From: a virus
Length of the DNA stretch: 34,393 bases
Strand: one strand, 5' to 3'
Virus record (IMG/VR): IMGVR_UViG_3300030103_001070
Location: 1 to 34,393 of that record
The notes beneath the pieces were generated by a model. It saw nothing but the letters and a program-made list of their open reading frames with translations. It was not told the DNA's origin and did no database searches. Below, piece after piece: positions 16,806 to 22,899 of this stretch. How positions within the stretch are numbered: the stretch's first letter is position 1; every line of letters begins with the position of its first letter. The position numbers and the translations under genes were made by a program.

Positions 16806-17170
16806 TGCTAGGTGTATTAGGGAAAATATTGGGGTCGGGTGACGTTATCAGTCAGGGAATGAAGCTGATTGACGATATGCACACCAGCGATGAAGAAGCG
16901 ATTGCGGCAAAGAGCAAAGCCAAAATTGATCTGATGTCGGCCTATGCCCCATTTAAAATTGCCCAACGCTACCTTGCGTTGATGTTTGGGGCTACGTTTC
17001 TGGGCAGCTACATGCTGGTGCTTGGAATGACCATAACCGGACGTGGCGACCCAGACGCAGTGACCAAGGTGATGGAACAGTTCACGATCAATTATGCAAT
17101 GCTAATTATTTTAGGATTTTACTTTGGGGCTGGCACAATTGAGAGCATCCAGCAGCGCACCAAAAAATAA
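16805..17170 (+). CDS. Holin-like protein, GTA holin 3TM type
   Basis: A 121-residue membrane protein; the ATG at 16805 overlaps the preceding stop (TGATG) and is preferred to the in-frame GTG at 16802. The N-terminus (LGKILGSGDVISQGMKLIDD) and the cytoplasmic charged helix are followed by two clear membrane segments (about residues 58-78, YLALMFGATFLGSYMLVLGM, and 92-112, NYAMLIILGFYFGAGTIESI). This resembles the holin family of gene transfer agents and alphaproteobacterial phages as I recall it (GTA_holin_3TM). It would make the inner-membrane hole that releases the lysozyme. It closes the rightward operon and is followed by a hairpin terminator. Confidence 0.78.
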   Translation: MLGVLGKILGSGDVISQGMKLIDDMHTSDEEAIAAKSKAKIDLMSAYAPFKIAQRYLALMFGATFLGSYMLVLGMTITGRGDPDAVTKVMEQFTINYAMLIILGFYFGAGTIESIQQRTKK

Positions 17171-17187
17171 GGGGGCTTCCGCCCCCT
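17170..17187. terminator. Bidirectional hairpin terminator between converging operons
   Basis: A 7-bp stem (AGGGGGC at 17170-17176 with GCCCCCT at 17181-17187) with a TTCC loop. An A tract lies just to its left (17162-17167), so on the minus strand the hairpin is followed by a T tract, the classic form of a terminator for the leftward operon. The right side is not T-rich, so it would act on rightward transcripts only weakly. It separates the holin gene from the last leftward gene. Confidence 0.75.
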
Positions 17188-17190
17188 CAC

Positions 17191-17364
17191 TCACTTGTAT
17201 AAATATTGATAGTCAAATCTATCTGCGGTCTGCATATCTTCAAAAACTACATTGTAGCTTTCGTCGTCAATGCGCTCGACCCGCCTGACCATAGCCGTGA
17301 CCGTCCTGCCCTTGGGGCTAGTCACGCTGACTAGGTCGTTGGGTTTAAGGTGTTCTGTTCGCAT
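17191..17364 (-). CDS. 57-aa SH3-like small protein, last gene of the leftward operon
   Basis: A short ORF starting at ATG 17364 (minus) with an AGGGAGA ribosome site 5 bases upstream, ending with TGA at 17191-17193. The protein begins MRTEHLKPNDLVSVTSPKG, continues RTVTAMVRRVERIDDESYNV and ends FDYQYLYK. The strand-turn-strand pattern with 'NDLVSVTSPKGRTVTAMVRRVE' logic resembles small SH3-like or KOW-like barrels, but this is a guess from pattern. It lies 9 bases after the winged-helix gene and 4 bases before the terminator stem, so it is the last gene of this operon. Confidence 0.7.
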   Translation of the reverse strand: MRTEHLKPNDLVSVTSPKGRTVTAMVRRVERIDDESYNVVFEDMQTADRFDYQYLYK

Positions 17365-17373
17365 GTCATCTCC

Positions 17374-17586
17374 CTATAAAAGTTTAAACGCTCTGGCTCG
17401 ACCGGCTACCTTCTCAGCCGCGCCGCGCTCAACTAGCCCCGACATCAGCCGGTGAACTTGGCTGAAGCTCTTGCCGGTCTTTTGCGACAGCTCATTGATG
17501 GTCGGCGTGTAGCCGTACCGGCGGGTCATGCGGTCAATAAGAATCCGCAACTCCGCCTGCTTTTTTGTTAGCGGCACATCAATCAT
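17374..17586 (-). CDS. LexA-like winged-helix DNA-binding protein
   Basis: A 70-residue protein consisting only of a winged-helix domain: LTKKQAELRILIDRMTRRYG, TPTINELSQKTGKSFSQVHR (recognition helix) and LMSGLVERGAAEKVAGRARA. The arrangement matches the LexA N-terminal DNA-binding domain, without the autoproteolytic C-terminal domain. It likely represses or modulates promoters of this phage or of the host SOS regulon. The gene overlaps the end of the exonuclease gene by 8 bases on the minus strand. It is not followed by integrase, so it need not be a lysogeny repressor. Confidence 0.78.
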   Translation of the reverse strand: MIDVPLTKKQAELRILIDRMTRRYGYTPTINELSQKTGKSFSQVHRLMSGLVERGAAEKVAGRARAFKLL

Positions 17587-18541
17587 CTTTTGACTCCTTA
17601 ATGGTTAAGGTTGACTGCCGGACAATCCGTGCGGGCTTGGCCGGTGTCGTCTTGGCCGGTTGCGCCTTGAAGTTACGCATTGGCCATTTGACATAATAAG
17701 AGCGATTGCCGACCACCCCGACCGCCTCATCGTGACTGCCAAGACGCTCTTTCAACATAGCCTCAGCCTCATCAATGTCGCCCTCAGCGGCTCGCTTGGC
17801 GTCCTTGGCGTTGACAAGTTGCGCCAGCCAGTCGTTGTCCTCGCCCTCTAATGTTATTGGCGGCGCACCGTCATCCACACGCGGATATGCGGTATTGCCG
17901 TCGGAGCTGGACTGTATCGGATACCAATCAACGTCAAACTTGCGACGCTCAAACTCCTCGATTTCGTCGGTAATGCGCGACTGCGTGGCAGCGTTTGCCT
18001 GATACAAGAAGATGCGTAGCTCTATACCGCCATATAAGACGCATACAGCGCCCCACGTTAACTTGGTGGCCATCAATTGCCCCTGCAACTGTAGCGGCCC
18101 CCTGTGAGGCGCTGGGCGGTCTTCGGGCTTACTGCTGGTGAGCTTGCTCTCCAGAACGCCCACGCCGTCTACCCAGACAGAGCCGTCAACGCAGTAGATG
18201 CCCTTGGCTGGATCGGTGGTGACTTCATGCCCTAGACCGCCGTCAGCGGTGCCGTCAAGCGACACGGCAAATGGCAACGTGTCGTGGAAGACGGCGTCGT
18301 GTTCTAGCTTCAGGTCAGTCAGGTTGAGCCGTTCAGCGGCGGTGGTGAGGATGACACCCTCAAGGGCATCACCCCAATCACAGGCTTCGTTGCCGGTGAA
18401 TGGGTCAGGATCAGGCTTGCCCTCAATTGCGGCTAATGCCTTGGCAAGCTGATCGTTGGGTGTCTTGTACGGCGACATATTCATAATTACCGGAATGACC
18501 GAAGCGGTTATGATGTCGTCTGGTGTTTTCTTTCCTACCAT
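17579..18541 (-). CDS. YqaJ-like / lambda-exonuclease-type recombination nuclease
   Basis: A 320-residue protein expected to degrade dsDNA 5' ends for single-strand annealing recombination. Active-site residues of the PD-(D/E)XK fold are visible: E61 in GDALEGVI, D96 in VSLDGTAD, E131 and K133 in VLESKLTS, and a Q-rich helix QLQGQLMAT near 150-160, all in the order of YqaJ/lambda Exo. ATG 18541 is preferred because it has GGAGG 5 bases upstream; the longer TTG start at 18553 would contain this ribosome site. The C-terminal 40 residues are Lys/Ala/Pro-rich. No Beta/RecT annealase was found nearby, although SSB-like proteins are present. Confidence 0.83.
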   Translation of the reverse strand: MVGKKTPDDIITASVIPVIMNMSPYKTPNDQLAKALAAIEGKPDPDPFTGNEACDWGDALEGVILTTAAERLNLTDLKLEHDAVFHDTLPFAVSLDGTADGGLGHEVTTDPAKGIYCVDGSVWVDGVGVLESKLTSSKPEDRPAPHRGPLQLQGQLMATKLTWGAVCVLYGGIELRIFLYQANAATQSRITDEIEEFERRKFDVDWYPIQSSSDGNTAYPRVDDGAPPITLEGEDNDWLAQLVNAKDAKRAAEGDIDEAEAMLKERLGSHDEAVGVVGNRSYYVKWPMRNFKAQPAKTTPAKPARIVRQSTLTIKESKDD

Positions 18542-18542
18542 T

Positions 18543-18671
18543 TTATCCTCCAAAAAATTGTGATGATTTTGCCATCAGCGCCCACATGTTATATTCAGTG
18601 GTCACGGCGTTTGTGCAAAACGCCAAGCCAAATGCCATTAGCAACAGCATGCCGATAGTGTCTTTAAGCAT
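18543..18671 (-). CDS. 42-aa membrane micro-protein between two leftward genes
   Basis: An ORF from ATG 18671 to TAA 18543 on the minus strand, with GAGGGAG 8 bases upstream. It overlaps the end of the preceding Cys-rich gene by 8 bases and stops one base before the exonuclease ATG, with the exonuclease ribosome site inside its last codons. The protein begins MLKDTIGMLLLMAFGLAFCT and has one hydrophobic segment, then a polar tail with a Trp. It could be a small inner-membrane protein or an exported peptide. The exact fit into the gap is good evidence that it is translated. Function unknown. Confidence 0.65.
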   Translation of the reverse strand: MLKDTIGMLLLMAFGLAFCTNAVTTEYNMWALMAKSSQFFGG

Positions 18672-18942
18672 TATGTTTCTCCCTCACAAAACCAGCCCTT
18701 ACGGCAGCATTTGCAAATTGGCATGAGCAACGATATGTGCAAAAGTGGCCATAGTTGAAAGGCTCATAACTTTCGCCATCCCAGACAATGTATTCTGTCC
18801 AAGGTCTAGATGCCTCTGGATGTGAGTGTCTAGTTTTCACAACAATCATATTGCCGTCATACGGATGCTTGCGTGGGTACACTGCGATCCACGTTGATTT
18901 TTTGCTACCCTTGCCACAATTGGCACAAAATACTTGTTCCAT
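18664..18942 (-). CDS. Cys-rich small protein, probable zinc binding
   Basis: A 92-residue protein. An N-terminal CANCGKGSKK knuckle (C6, C9) is paired with a C-terminal FCTYRCSC cluster (about residues 68-74), the spacing expected of a treble-clef or Zn-ribbon domain. Between them lies a strand-rich segment with WIAVYPRKHPYDGNMIVV and a Trp/Tyr pair. It overlaps the micro-protein gene and touches the gene before it (TAATG). Zinc binding is inferred from the Cys pairs; no family is recognised. Confidence 0.7.
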   Translation of the reverse strand: MEQVFCANCGKGSKKSTWIAVYPRKHPYDGNMIVVKTRHSHPEASRPWTEYIVWDGESYEPFNYGHFCTYRCSCQFANAAVRAGFVREKHNA

Positions 18943-19229
18943 TACCCTCTCCCATATTTTGATGGCTTATTAAGACGTGCGTCAGGCTTCTTAGGTGCCA
19001 ACGCCGTCCATCCGTTGACGTGTAGCCGGTACGCGCTACACACGATCTCACCGCCGACCCAAGACTCACCGCGCGATATGTGCGTGATGAGGCTCTTGTG
19101 GTCGGTGCGCTTGCAAGCTAACGCGATTGCGTCGTATCGGTCGTGGATTGGGCCGGTCACAACTGGACGCGTGAACGGATGGCTCACGACGTACCAGAGT
19201 TTTTCGCGATCTGATCTAATTTGTTTCAT
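18942..19229 (-). CDS. Small protein of the leftward operon, unknown
   Basis: A 95-residue basic protein with no cysteine pair or membrane segment that I can see. The middle part (DRYDAIALACKRTDHKSLIT and HISRGESWVGGEIVCSAYRL) alternates charged helices with short strands. It overlaps the next gene by three bases (TAATG) and the previous gene's end by 14 bases. Small proteins of such early operons commonly take over or inhibit host functions, but nothing in this sequence points to one. Confidence 0.65.
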   Translation of the reverse strand: MKQIRSDREKLWYVVSHPFTRPVVTGPIHDRYDAIALACKRTDHKSLITHISRGESWVGGEIVCSAYRLHVNGWTALAPKKPDARLNKPSKYGRG

Positions 19230-19683
19230 CTGGTTGCCCTTTTATGATTGTGTCAAAAGCCTTGTTTGAAGCCTTAGCGATAGCCTCATCACGGTCATTG
19301 CCTGACCATTCGTCATAAGAAGTGTCACCATTAACGCAAACGGTAATGCCATACACATCAAGCCCTTCAGCGTTGGCGTCTTCTTGAGACGCAAAGGCAA
19401 ACAACTGAACATAGTTTTCGCCTGACCCATCTAGGTCAAAGCCAATGGAAGGGCAAGCGTCATTACCATAAGAAAAGTCAGTCCATTTGATTTTAGACTT
19501 AGCGGTTAAGGCGTCATACTTTTCGCTGGAAATGCCATAAGCATTGAGGCTTTCCTTTTTCGTATAATCAAAACGCCCGCAAAGGCTGACGGTTGGGTCA
19601 GTAACCCAAACGCCATCAAACTCAAAGCCAGCGTCTTGGGTTGCAGAATTAACGTCATTCAAAAGTTCAGTAATATAGTGCAT
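19216..19683 (-). CDS. 155-aa acidic protein of the leftward operon, unknown
   Basis: ATG 19683 is chosen because GGGAGATTACC directly precedes it, the same leader as the gene upstream; the longer frame to 19746 would run into that gene. The protein begins MHYITELLNDVNSATQDAG and is acidic (segments such as FSYGNDACPSIGFDLDGSGE and VYGITVCVNGDTSYDEW). It ends EAIAKASNKAFDTIIKG. It could be a DNA-mimic-like or ligand-binding alpha/beta protein; the net negative charge is the only direct clue. Position in the early operon is compatible with a host-takeover role. Confidence 0.65.
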   Translation of the reverse strand: MHYITELLNDVNSATQDAGFEFDGVWVTDPTVSLCGRFDYTKKESLNAYGISSEKYDALTAKSKIKWTDFSYGNDACPSIGFDLDGSGENYVQLFAFASQEDANAEGLDVYGITVCVNGDTSYDEWSGNDRDEAIAKASNKAFDTIIKGQPDETN

Positions 19684-19711
19684 TGGTAATCTCCCTTTCG
19701 GGGCGGGGCTG

Positions 19712-19948
19712 TTAAGCCACCGCCCATTCGTTAACAGTGATTGCAATTTCTTCTTCGACAGCGTTGTCTTGAAACTTCAAGACCGCACCGCGCAACTGAT
19801 ACCAACCCCAGCCAGACCAGTTGTCACAAGGCAGCATGATAAGGGCGTTGTTTGTGTCGTAGTCACCGCCGACCATCCACTTACCGCCAGCGTCTTTTTT
19901 AGCTCGCATTTTTGCGCCGTGATGAAATGCTTTGAATGTTTTAGTCAT
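19712..19948 (-). CDS. First gene of the leftward operon, 78-aa protein of unknown function
   Basis: A 78-residue protein with a basic N-terminus (MTKTFKAFHHGAKMRAKKD), a Trp-rich middle (GKWMVGGDYDT, DNWSGWGWYQLRGAV) and an acidic C-terminus (NAVEEEIAITVNEWAVA). Its GGGAGATTACCAA leader is nearly identical to that of the next gene, a sign of duplicated regulatory sequence. It is preceded by a sigma70-type promoter about 45 bases away. No family recognised. Confidence 0.65.
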   Translation of the reverse strand: MTKTFKAFHHGAKMRAKKDAGGKWMVGGDYDTNNALIMLPCDNWSGWGWYQLRGAVLKFQDNAVEEEIAITVNEWAVA

Positions 19949-19993
19949 TTGGTAATCTCCCTGATTTCCCTAATTTATCCCTCTTACCTATTA

Positions 19994-20022
19994 TATATAG
20001 GGATGCTATCTACATATGACAA
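19994..20022 (-). promoter_or_regulatory. Sigma70-type promoter for the leftward operon
   Basis: On the minus strand, TTGTCA (20022-20017) is separated by exactly 17 bases from TATATA (19999-19994), with TAATAGG following. Transcription would start near 19987, leaving a 5' leader of about 40 bases. The leader carries three AGGGA motifs at about 10-base spacing (19978-19982, 19967-19971, 19958-19962), the last acting as the ribosome site. Confidence 0.65.
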
Positions 20023-20050
20023 GACCGATATTGCATTATTATTAGATTAA

Positions 20051-20079
20051 TTGCAGAAAAATATCACTATGCCTTTAAT
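20051..20079 (+). promoter_or_regulatory. Candidate sigma70-type promoter for the rightward early operon
   Basis: TTGCAG (20051-20056), 17 bases, then TTTAAT (20074-20079), giving a start near 20086 and a leader of about 100 bases. The leader contains a GAAGC/GCTTC hairpin with a T-rich loop (20145-20161). It faces away from the leftward promoter, so this 240-base region (19949-20188) is a divergent early control region with no gene of its own. Confidence 0.5.
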
Positions 20080-20188
20080 CGCCCATAGAAGCCCGCTGAC
20101 GGCATGTTGGTGTTTTAGGGCATAAGCGTACCAAAAAGAAGCCAGAAGCGTTTTTTGCTTCCAGCAACGATCACAGAAGGGTCATAAA

Positions 20189-20380
20189 ATGAGTGAAGTT
20201 AAACCAGTTTTGTTGAGGCTCAGAGCCTCGACCATTGAAATGCTGAAGTCCGAGCTGGATGTGTCGGCTCATAGATCACAGTCGTCGCTTGCCGATGAGC
20301 TGCTAGTCAAACAGCTTGAGGCAAATGCGCGGCAACGCAATATTCAGTTTGAAATGGATCGTCAGGCGGGGCGGGGTTGA
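20189..20380 (+). CDS. RHH-like small DNA-binding protein
   Basis: A 63-residue protein with AAGGG upstream of its ATG. The N-terminus KPVLLRLRASTIEMLKSELD followed by SAHRSQSSLADELLVKQLEA has the strand-helix-helix pattern of Arc/CopG (ribbon-helix-helix) proteins. It is the first gene after the divergent promoter region, a typical place for an autoregulator of early transcription. It overlaps the next gene by one base. The RHH assignment rests on pattern only. Confidence 0.65.
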   Translation: MSEVKPVLLRLRASTIEMLKSELDVSAHRSQSSLADELLVKQLEANARQRNIQFEMDRQAGRG

Positions 20381-20829
20381 TGCGTGCCGGGGGTGGACGC
20401 GCCAAGGGGGCAGCGTTTGAAAGATTTTTGGCAAAAGAGTTTGAGCTTGAACTTGGCTCGGCTGGAAAATGTCAGAGAAACCTTGAGCAATATCAAAAGA
20501 AAAATCTATCAGACCTCACATTTACTGATCCAAGGTTTCCCTTTTTGGTTGAGGCTAAACGCTACAAAGATTCCGTGTCACCTTCTTGGTGGGATCAGAT
20601 AGTTACCGCCGCCCGCACGTCAGACGGCAATCCTAACGACTGCCTGCCGTGCTTGATCTGGAAGCTAGACCGGCAGGACATTAGCGTGCGGATACCCATT
20701 GAGGCACTGGCAAGGTTAGGGCGGCCACTGGCTCAGGATGTGGCTGAGGCATACGACTGGCGGTACACGGCGACGCTGTCTTGGCCTGACTTCATTATGG
20801 TTTGCCGAGACCTGATGGCGAGGGAATGA
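20380..20829 (+). CDS. Holliday-junction-resolvase-like nuclease (PD-(D/E)XK)
   Basis: A 149-residue protein beginning at ATG 20380 (TGATG overlap with the gene before). The Hjc-like motif series is present: KGAAFERFLAKEFE (E14), a basic linker, then D45 in LSDLTFTDPRFPF, and E58/K60 in FLVEAKRYK, followed by WWDQI. This is the arrangement of phage resolvases found next to recombination genes. It would cut branched replication intermediates before packaging. The rest (IWKLDRQDISVRIPIEALAR) fits the fold's later strands. Confidence 0.78.
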   Translation: MRAGGGRAKGAAFERFLAKEFELELGSAGKCQRNLEQYQKKNLSDLTFTDPRFPFLVEAKRYKDSVSPSWWDQIVTAARTSDGNPNDCLPCLIWKLDRQDISVRIPIEALARLGRPLAQDVAEAYDWRYTATLSWPDFIMVCRDLMARE

Positions 20830-20832
20830 GAC

Positions 20833-21798
20833 ATGCTTAGGATGCTCGACCTATTCAGCGGCATTGGTGGATTCAGCTACGCTGGCGAAAAGCTGGTGGG
20901 TGGCTATGAGACAGTCGCGTTCTGCGAGTATGATAAGCACGCGCAGAAGGTCTTGCGTAAGCATTGGCCTGACACAGAGATAATTGATGACGTGAGGGAG
21001 TTAGCTAATGACGCAGAACGGTTCAGAGGATCAGTTGACATTATTTGCGGCGGATATCCTTGCCAGCCCTTCTCGCTTGCCGGGGTCAGACGAGGCGATA
21101 AAGATGACCGACACCTCTGGCCGGAAATGCTTAGAATTATCCAAGCTGTCAGGCCGACTTGGGTGTGTGGAGAAAATGTTGCTGGACACATCTCTATGGG
21201 GCTCGACACGGTGCTTTCTGACTTGGAAGCCGGAGGTTACCAAGCAAGGTGCTTTGTTATTCCGGCTGTCGCCGCGGATGCCCACCACCGCAGAGACAGA
21301 TGCTGGGTTGTGGCCCACAGCGACGACGCAGGACAATCCGCAAGTCAGAGGGCAAGGGAAGACAATCGGAACCAACCGTGGAACGACACTTGGCGGCGCA
21401 GTACGGATGTGGCCGACGCCGGTAGCAGAGGCAGTGAAAATGCAAGAGCCGAAAATGTGGGCAACGCCGACAAAAGCAATAGCCAAAGGATCAACGGCTG
21501 GGAACCCAAACCGTCCGAACAAGGGGGGCGGCAGGGATTTGCGGCAAGATGTGAAGATGTACCCAACGCCAGCTCACCGCGATTACAAGGGGATGTCGGG
21601 CAAGGGCAGGCAGGATCGCAAGGGAAATCCGAAGGATACCCTGCCAAATGCCGTTGGTGGGAGCCTGAACCCGCAGTGGGTCGAGTGGCTAATGGGGTAT
21701 CCGGTCGGGTACACAGACTCAGACAGCTAGGCAATAGCATCGTGCCGCAAGTGGCGGCGCGGATATTATGGGCTATTAAGAAGTCGCACAATGGTTAG
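20833..21798 (+). CDS. C5-cytosine DNA methyltransferase
   Basis: A 321-residue phage-type m5C methyltransferase that would methylate phage DNA, protecting it from host restriction. Motifs in order: I, DLFSGIGGFSYAGE (6-19); IV, GGYPCQPFS with the catalytic C77; VI, ENVAG (114-118); VIII, HRRDRCWVVAH (152-162); and the C-terminal motif X, RLRQLGNSIVPQVAARIL (about 298-315). The region between VIII and X is only about 135 residues, is Asn/Ser/Gly-rich and repetitive (VADAG, VGNAD, VPNAS), and forms a short target-recognition domain. A second long reading frame lies inside residues 59-300. The gene is 3 bases after the resolvase and overlaps the next nuclease gene by 8 bases; no cognate restriction enzyme of a known type is obvious. 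Confidence 0.93.
   Translation: MLRMLDLFSGIGGFSYAGEKLVGGYETVAFCEYDKHAQKVLRKHWPDTEIIDDVRELANDAERFRGSVDIICGGYPCQPFSLAGVRRGDKDDRHLWPEMLRIIQAVRPTWVCGENVAGHISMGLDTVLSDLEAGGYQARCFVIPAVAADAHHRRDRCWVVAHSDDAGQSASQRAREDNRNQPWNDTWRRSTDVADAGSRGSENARAENVGNADKSNSQRINGWEPKPSEQGGRQGFAARCEDVPNASSPRLQGDVGQGQAGSQGKSEGYPAKCRWWEPEPAVGRVANGVSGRVHRLRQLGNSIVPQVAARILWAIKKSHNG
20994..21000 (+). promoter_or_regulatory. Ribosome binding site for the nested reading frame
   Basis: GAGGGAG lies 7 bases upstream of the ATG at 21008, inside the methyltransferase coding sequence. The same GAGGGAG/GGGAGA type of site precedes genes on the leftward operon (for example ahead of the 42- and 57-aa genes), so it is the strong ribosome-site form for this phage. 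It is the best direct sign that translation starts at 21008. Confidence 0.6.
21008..21730 (+). CDS. Overprinted second gene inside the methyltransferase: W-x-T-P repeat protein
   Basis: A 240-codon frame, +1 relative to the methyltransferase, with its own ATG and strong ribosome site. It reads MTQNGSEDQLTLFAADILAS, then TSLWGSTRCFLTWKPEVTKQ and LLFRLSPRMPTTAETDAG, then a series of short motifs LWPTATT, MWPTPVA, MWATPTK and MYPTPAHRDYKG, ending LNPQWVEWLMGYPVGYTD. From memory, similar sequences (S-T-R-C-x-L-T-W-K, repeated (L/M)(W/L/F)PTP, and LNPxFVEWLMGxPxGW) occur in other phages next to or overlapping C5 methyltransferase genes; I could not check this. Several other frames are also open here, so openness alone is weak evidence. 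Function is unknown; a role tied to the methyltransferase or restriction evasion is a guess. Confidence 0.7.
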   Translation: MTQNGSEDQLTLFAADILASPSRLPGSDEAIKMTDTSGRKCLELSKLSGRLGCVEKMLLDTSLWGSTRCFLTWKPEVTKQGALLFRLSPRMPTTAETDAGLWPTATTQDNPQVRGQGKTIGTNRGTTLGGAVRMWPTPVAEAVKMQEPKMWATPTKAIAKGSTAGNPNRPNKGGGRDLRQDVKMYPTPAHRDYKGMSGKGRQDRKGNPKDTLPNAVGGSLNPQWVEWLMGYPVGYTDSDS

Positions 21799-22219
21799 GC
21801 CAATGTATGAGGCTCAGGCCGACCGCAACAACGAACAGCGTGTGACTGAGTTGCTGGCGGAGAGGGGCTACAGCCTCGACAAGCTGCCAATGAGCTTTGG
21901 TTTAGACGTGGCCATAACCGACGATTTTGAAGAAAAGATTGTGGCCTTTGCCGAAATCAAGGCACGCACATTTGAGATGAATAAGTACCCGACGGCGATG
22001 ATTAACCTGCACAAGGTTATCAGGGCGCATGACATTTCCGCTTGCACAGGATTGCCGACGTACTTTATCGTGCTTTACCTCGACGCATTGGTGAGAATAA
22101 ATTTTGCCAGTGAGTTTGAGGTGAAGATGGGTGGCAGGTCAGACAGAGGCGATCCACAAGATCGTGACGTTTGTGCCTTTTATCCAATTGAGGGGTTCAC
22201 GGTCGTGAGCCAATTTTAA
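21791..22219 (+). CDS. Small PD-(D/E)XK-type nuclease-like protein
   Basis: A 142-residue protein beginning inside the methyltransferase stop region (8-base overlap). Candidate catalytic residues are E15 (NNEQRVTELLAERG), D39 in FGLDVAITDD and E55-I-K57 in AFAEIKARTFE, the D ... E-x-K pattern of PD-(D/E)XK nucleases. The later part (TYFIVLYLDALVRINF) supplies the core strand expected for the fold. Pairing with a methyltransferase raises the possibility of a restriction-modification pair, but a phage repair or resolvase-type nuclease is equally possible. Function is inferred from motifs only. Confidence 0.65.
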   Translation: MVRPMYEAQADRNNEQRVTELLAERGYSLDKLPMSFGLDVAITDDFEEKIVAFAEIKARTFEMNKYPTAMINLHKVIRAHDISACTGLPTYFIVLYLDALVRINFASEFEVKMGGRSDRGDPQDRDVCAFYPIEGFTVVSQF

Positions 22220-22247
22220 AAGCTGAAAACGAAAAAGGAAAAGTTAA

Positions 22248-22889
22248 ATGGCTTTAGGTTTTGTAAATGAAAATGGCGGTGACGGTTCAGCAATCGTGCC
22301 GATTTTGAAATACGACACGCGTGGTGGTTACATCATTAAGGTGGATCGTCATCAGGATGAGGGCGGCACTTGGGTGAAGGATGAATCCGAGCTGGAGTAT
22401 CCGGTCAAGGTTGCGATGGATTTGGAAAACATCAAGGTCGGCTGGCTTGGCTTTGTTGGTGGTGCGCCAGACTTTCACTTGGTTAACATTGGTGAGCCAA
22501 TGCCAGCACGTCCAAGCCCTGACCACAATCAGGGATTTCAGGTCAAGCTCTGCAACAAGGAGCTGGGGCTGCGAGAGTTGTCCAGCGGCGCAAAGACTAT
22601 GACTGTGCCGTTTAATGACCTGCACAACGCATATGAGGCTCAGAAGGCCGACAACGAGAGCAAGGTGCCGGTGGTAGAGTTTACCGGCTCAGAGCGTTAC
22701 AAGGTAAACACGCCTAACGGTGAGTTGACCTTTAAGAAGCCGGTGATGGTTATCAGCGGCTGGGTTGACCGCCCGACAACTTTAGACGGTGCAGCAGCGC
22801 CGCAAGAACCTGCGCCGACAGTGTCTGCGCCTGCGATGGAAGCCGTTGCCACCTCGGCGGCTCCAGTAGAGGGCAGCGACCTGTTCTAG
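22248..22889 (+). CDS. Candidate ssDNA-binding protein with acidic/aromatic C-tail
   Basis: A 213-residue protein with AAGGAAAAG upstream of its ATG. The body is beta-rich with aromatic residues (IIKVDRHQDEGGTWVKDE, VGWLGFVGGAPDF, FQVKLCNKELGLRELSS), followed by an Ala/Pro/Val-rich linker (about 180-208) and a final EGSDLF. A folded beta domain, flexible linker and short acidic tip ending in Phe is the plan of T7 gp2.5 and bacterial SSBs. It lies just before the primase-helicase, as ssDNA-binding genes often do. No classical OB motif can be proved by eye. The assignment is inferred. Confidence 0.6.
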   Translation: MALGFVNENGGDGSAIVPILKYDTRGGYIIKVDRHQDEGGTWVKDESELEYPVKVAMDLENIKVGWLGFVGGAPDFHLVNIGEPMPARPSPDHNQGFQVKLCNKELGLRELSSGAKTMTVPFNDLHNAYEAQKADNESKVPVVEFTGSERYKVNTPNGELTFKKPVMVISGWVDRPTTLDGAAAPQEPAPTVSAPAMEAVATSAAPVEGSDLF

Positions 22890-22899
22890 CGCAGTAGGT

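Noticed and set aside
21031-21791. Two minus-strand open frames (163 and 148 codons) across the methyltransferase gene
   Set aside because: They share the low-stop composition of this region but lack ribosome sites and ordered motifs. They are a caution that openness alone does not prove the nested plus-strand gene, which rests on its ribosome site and motifs instead.
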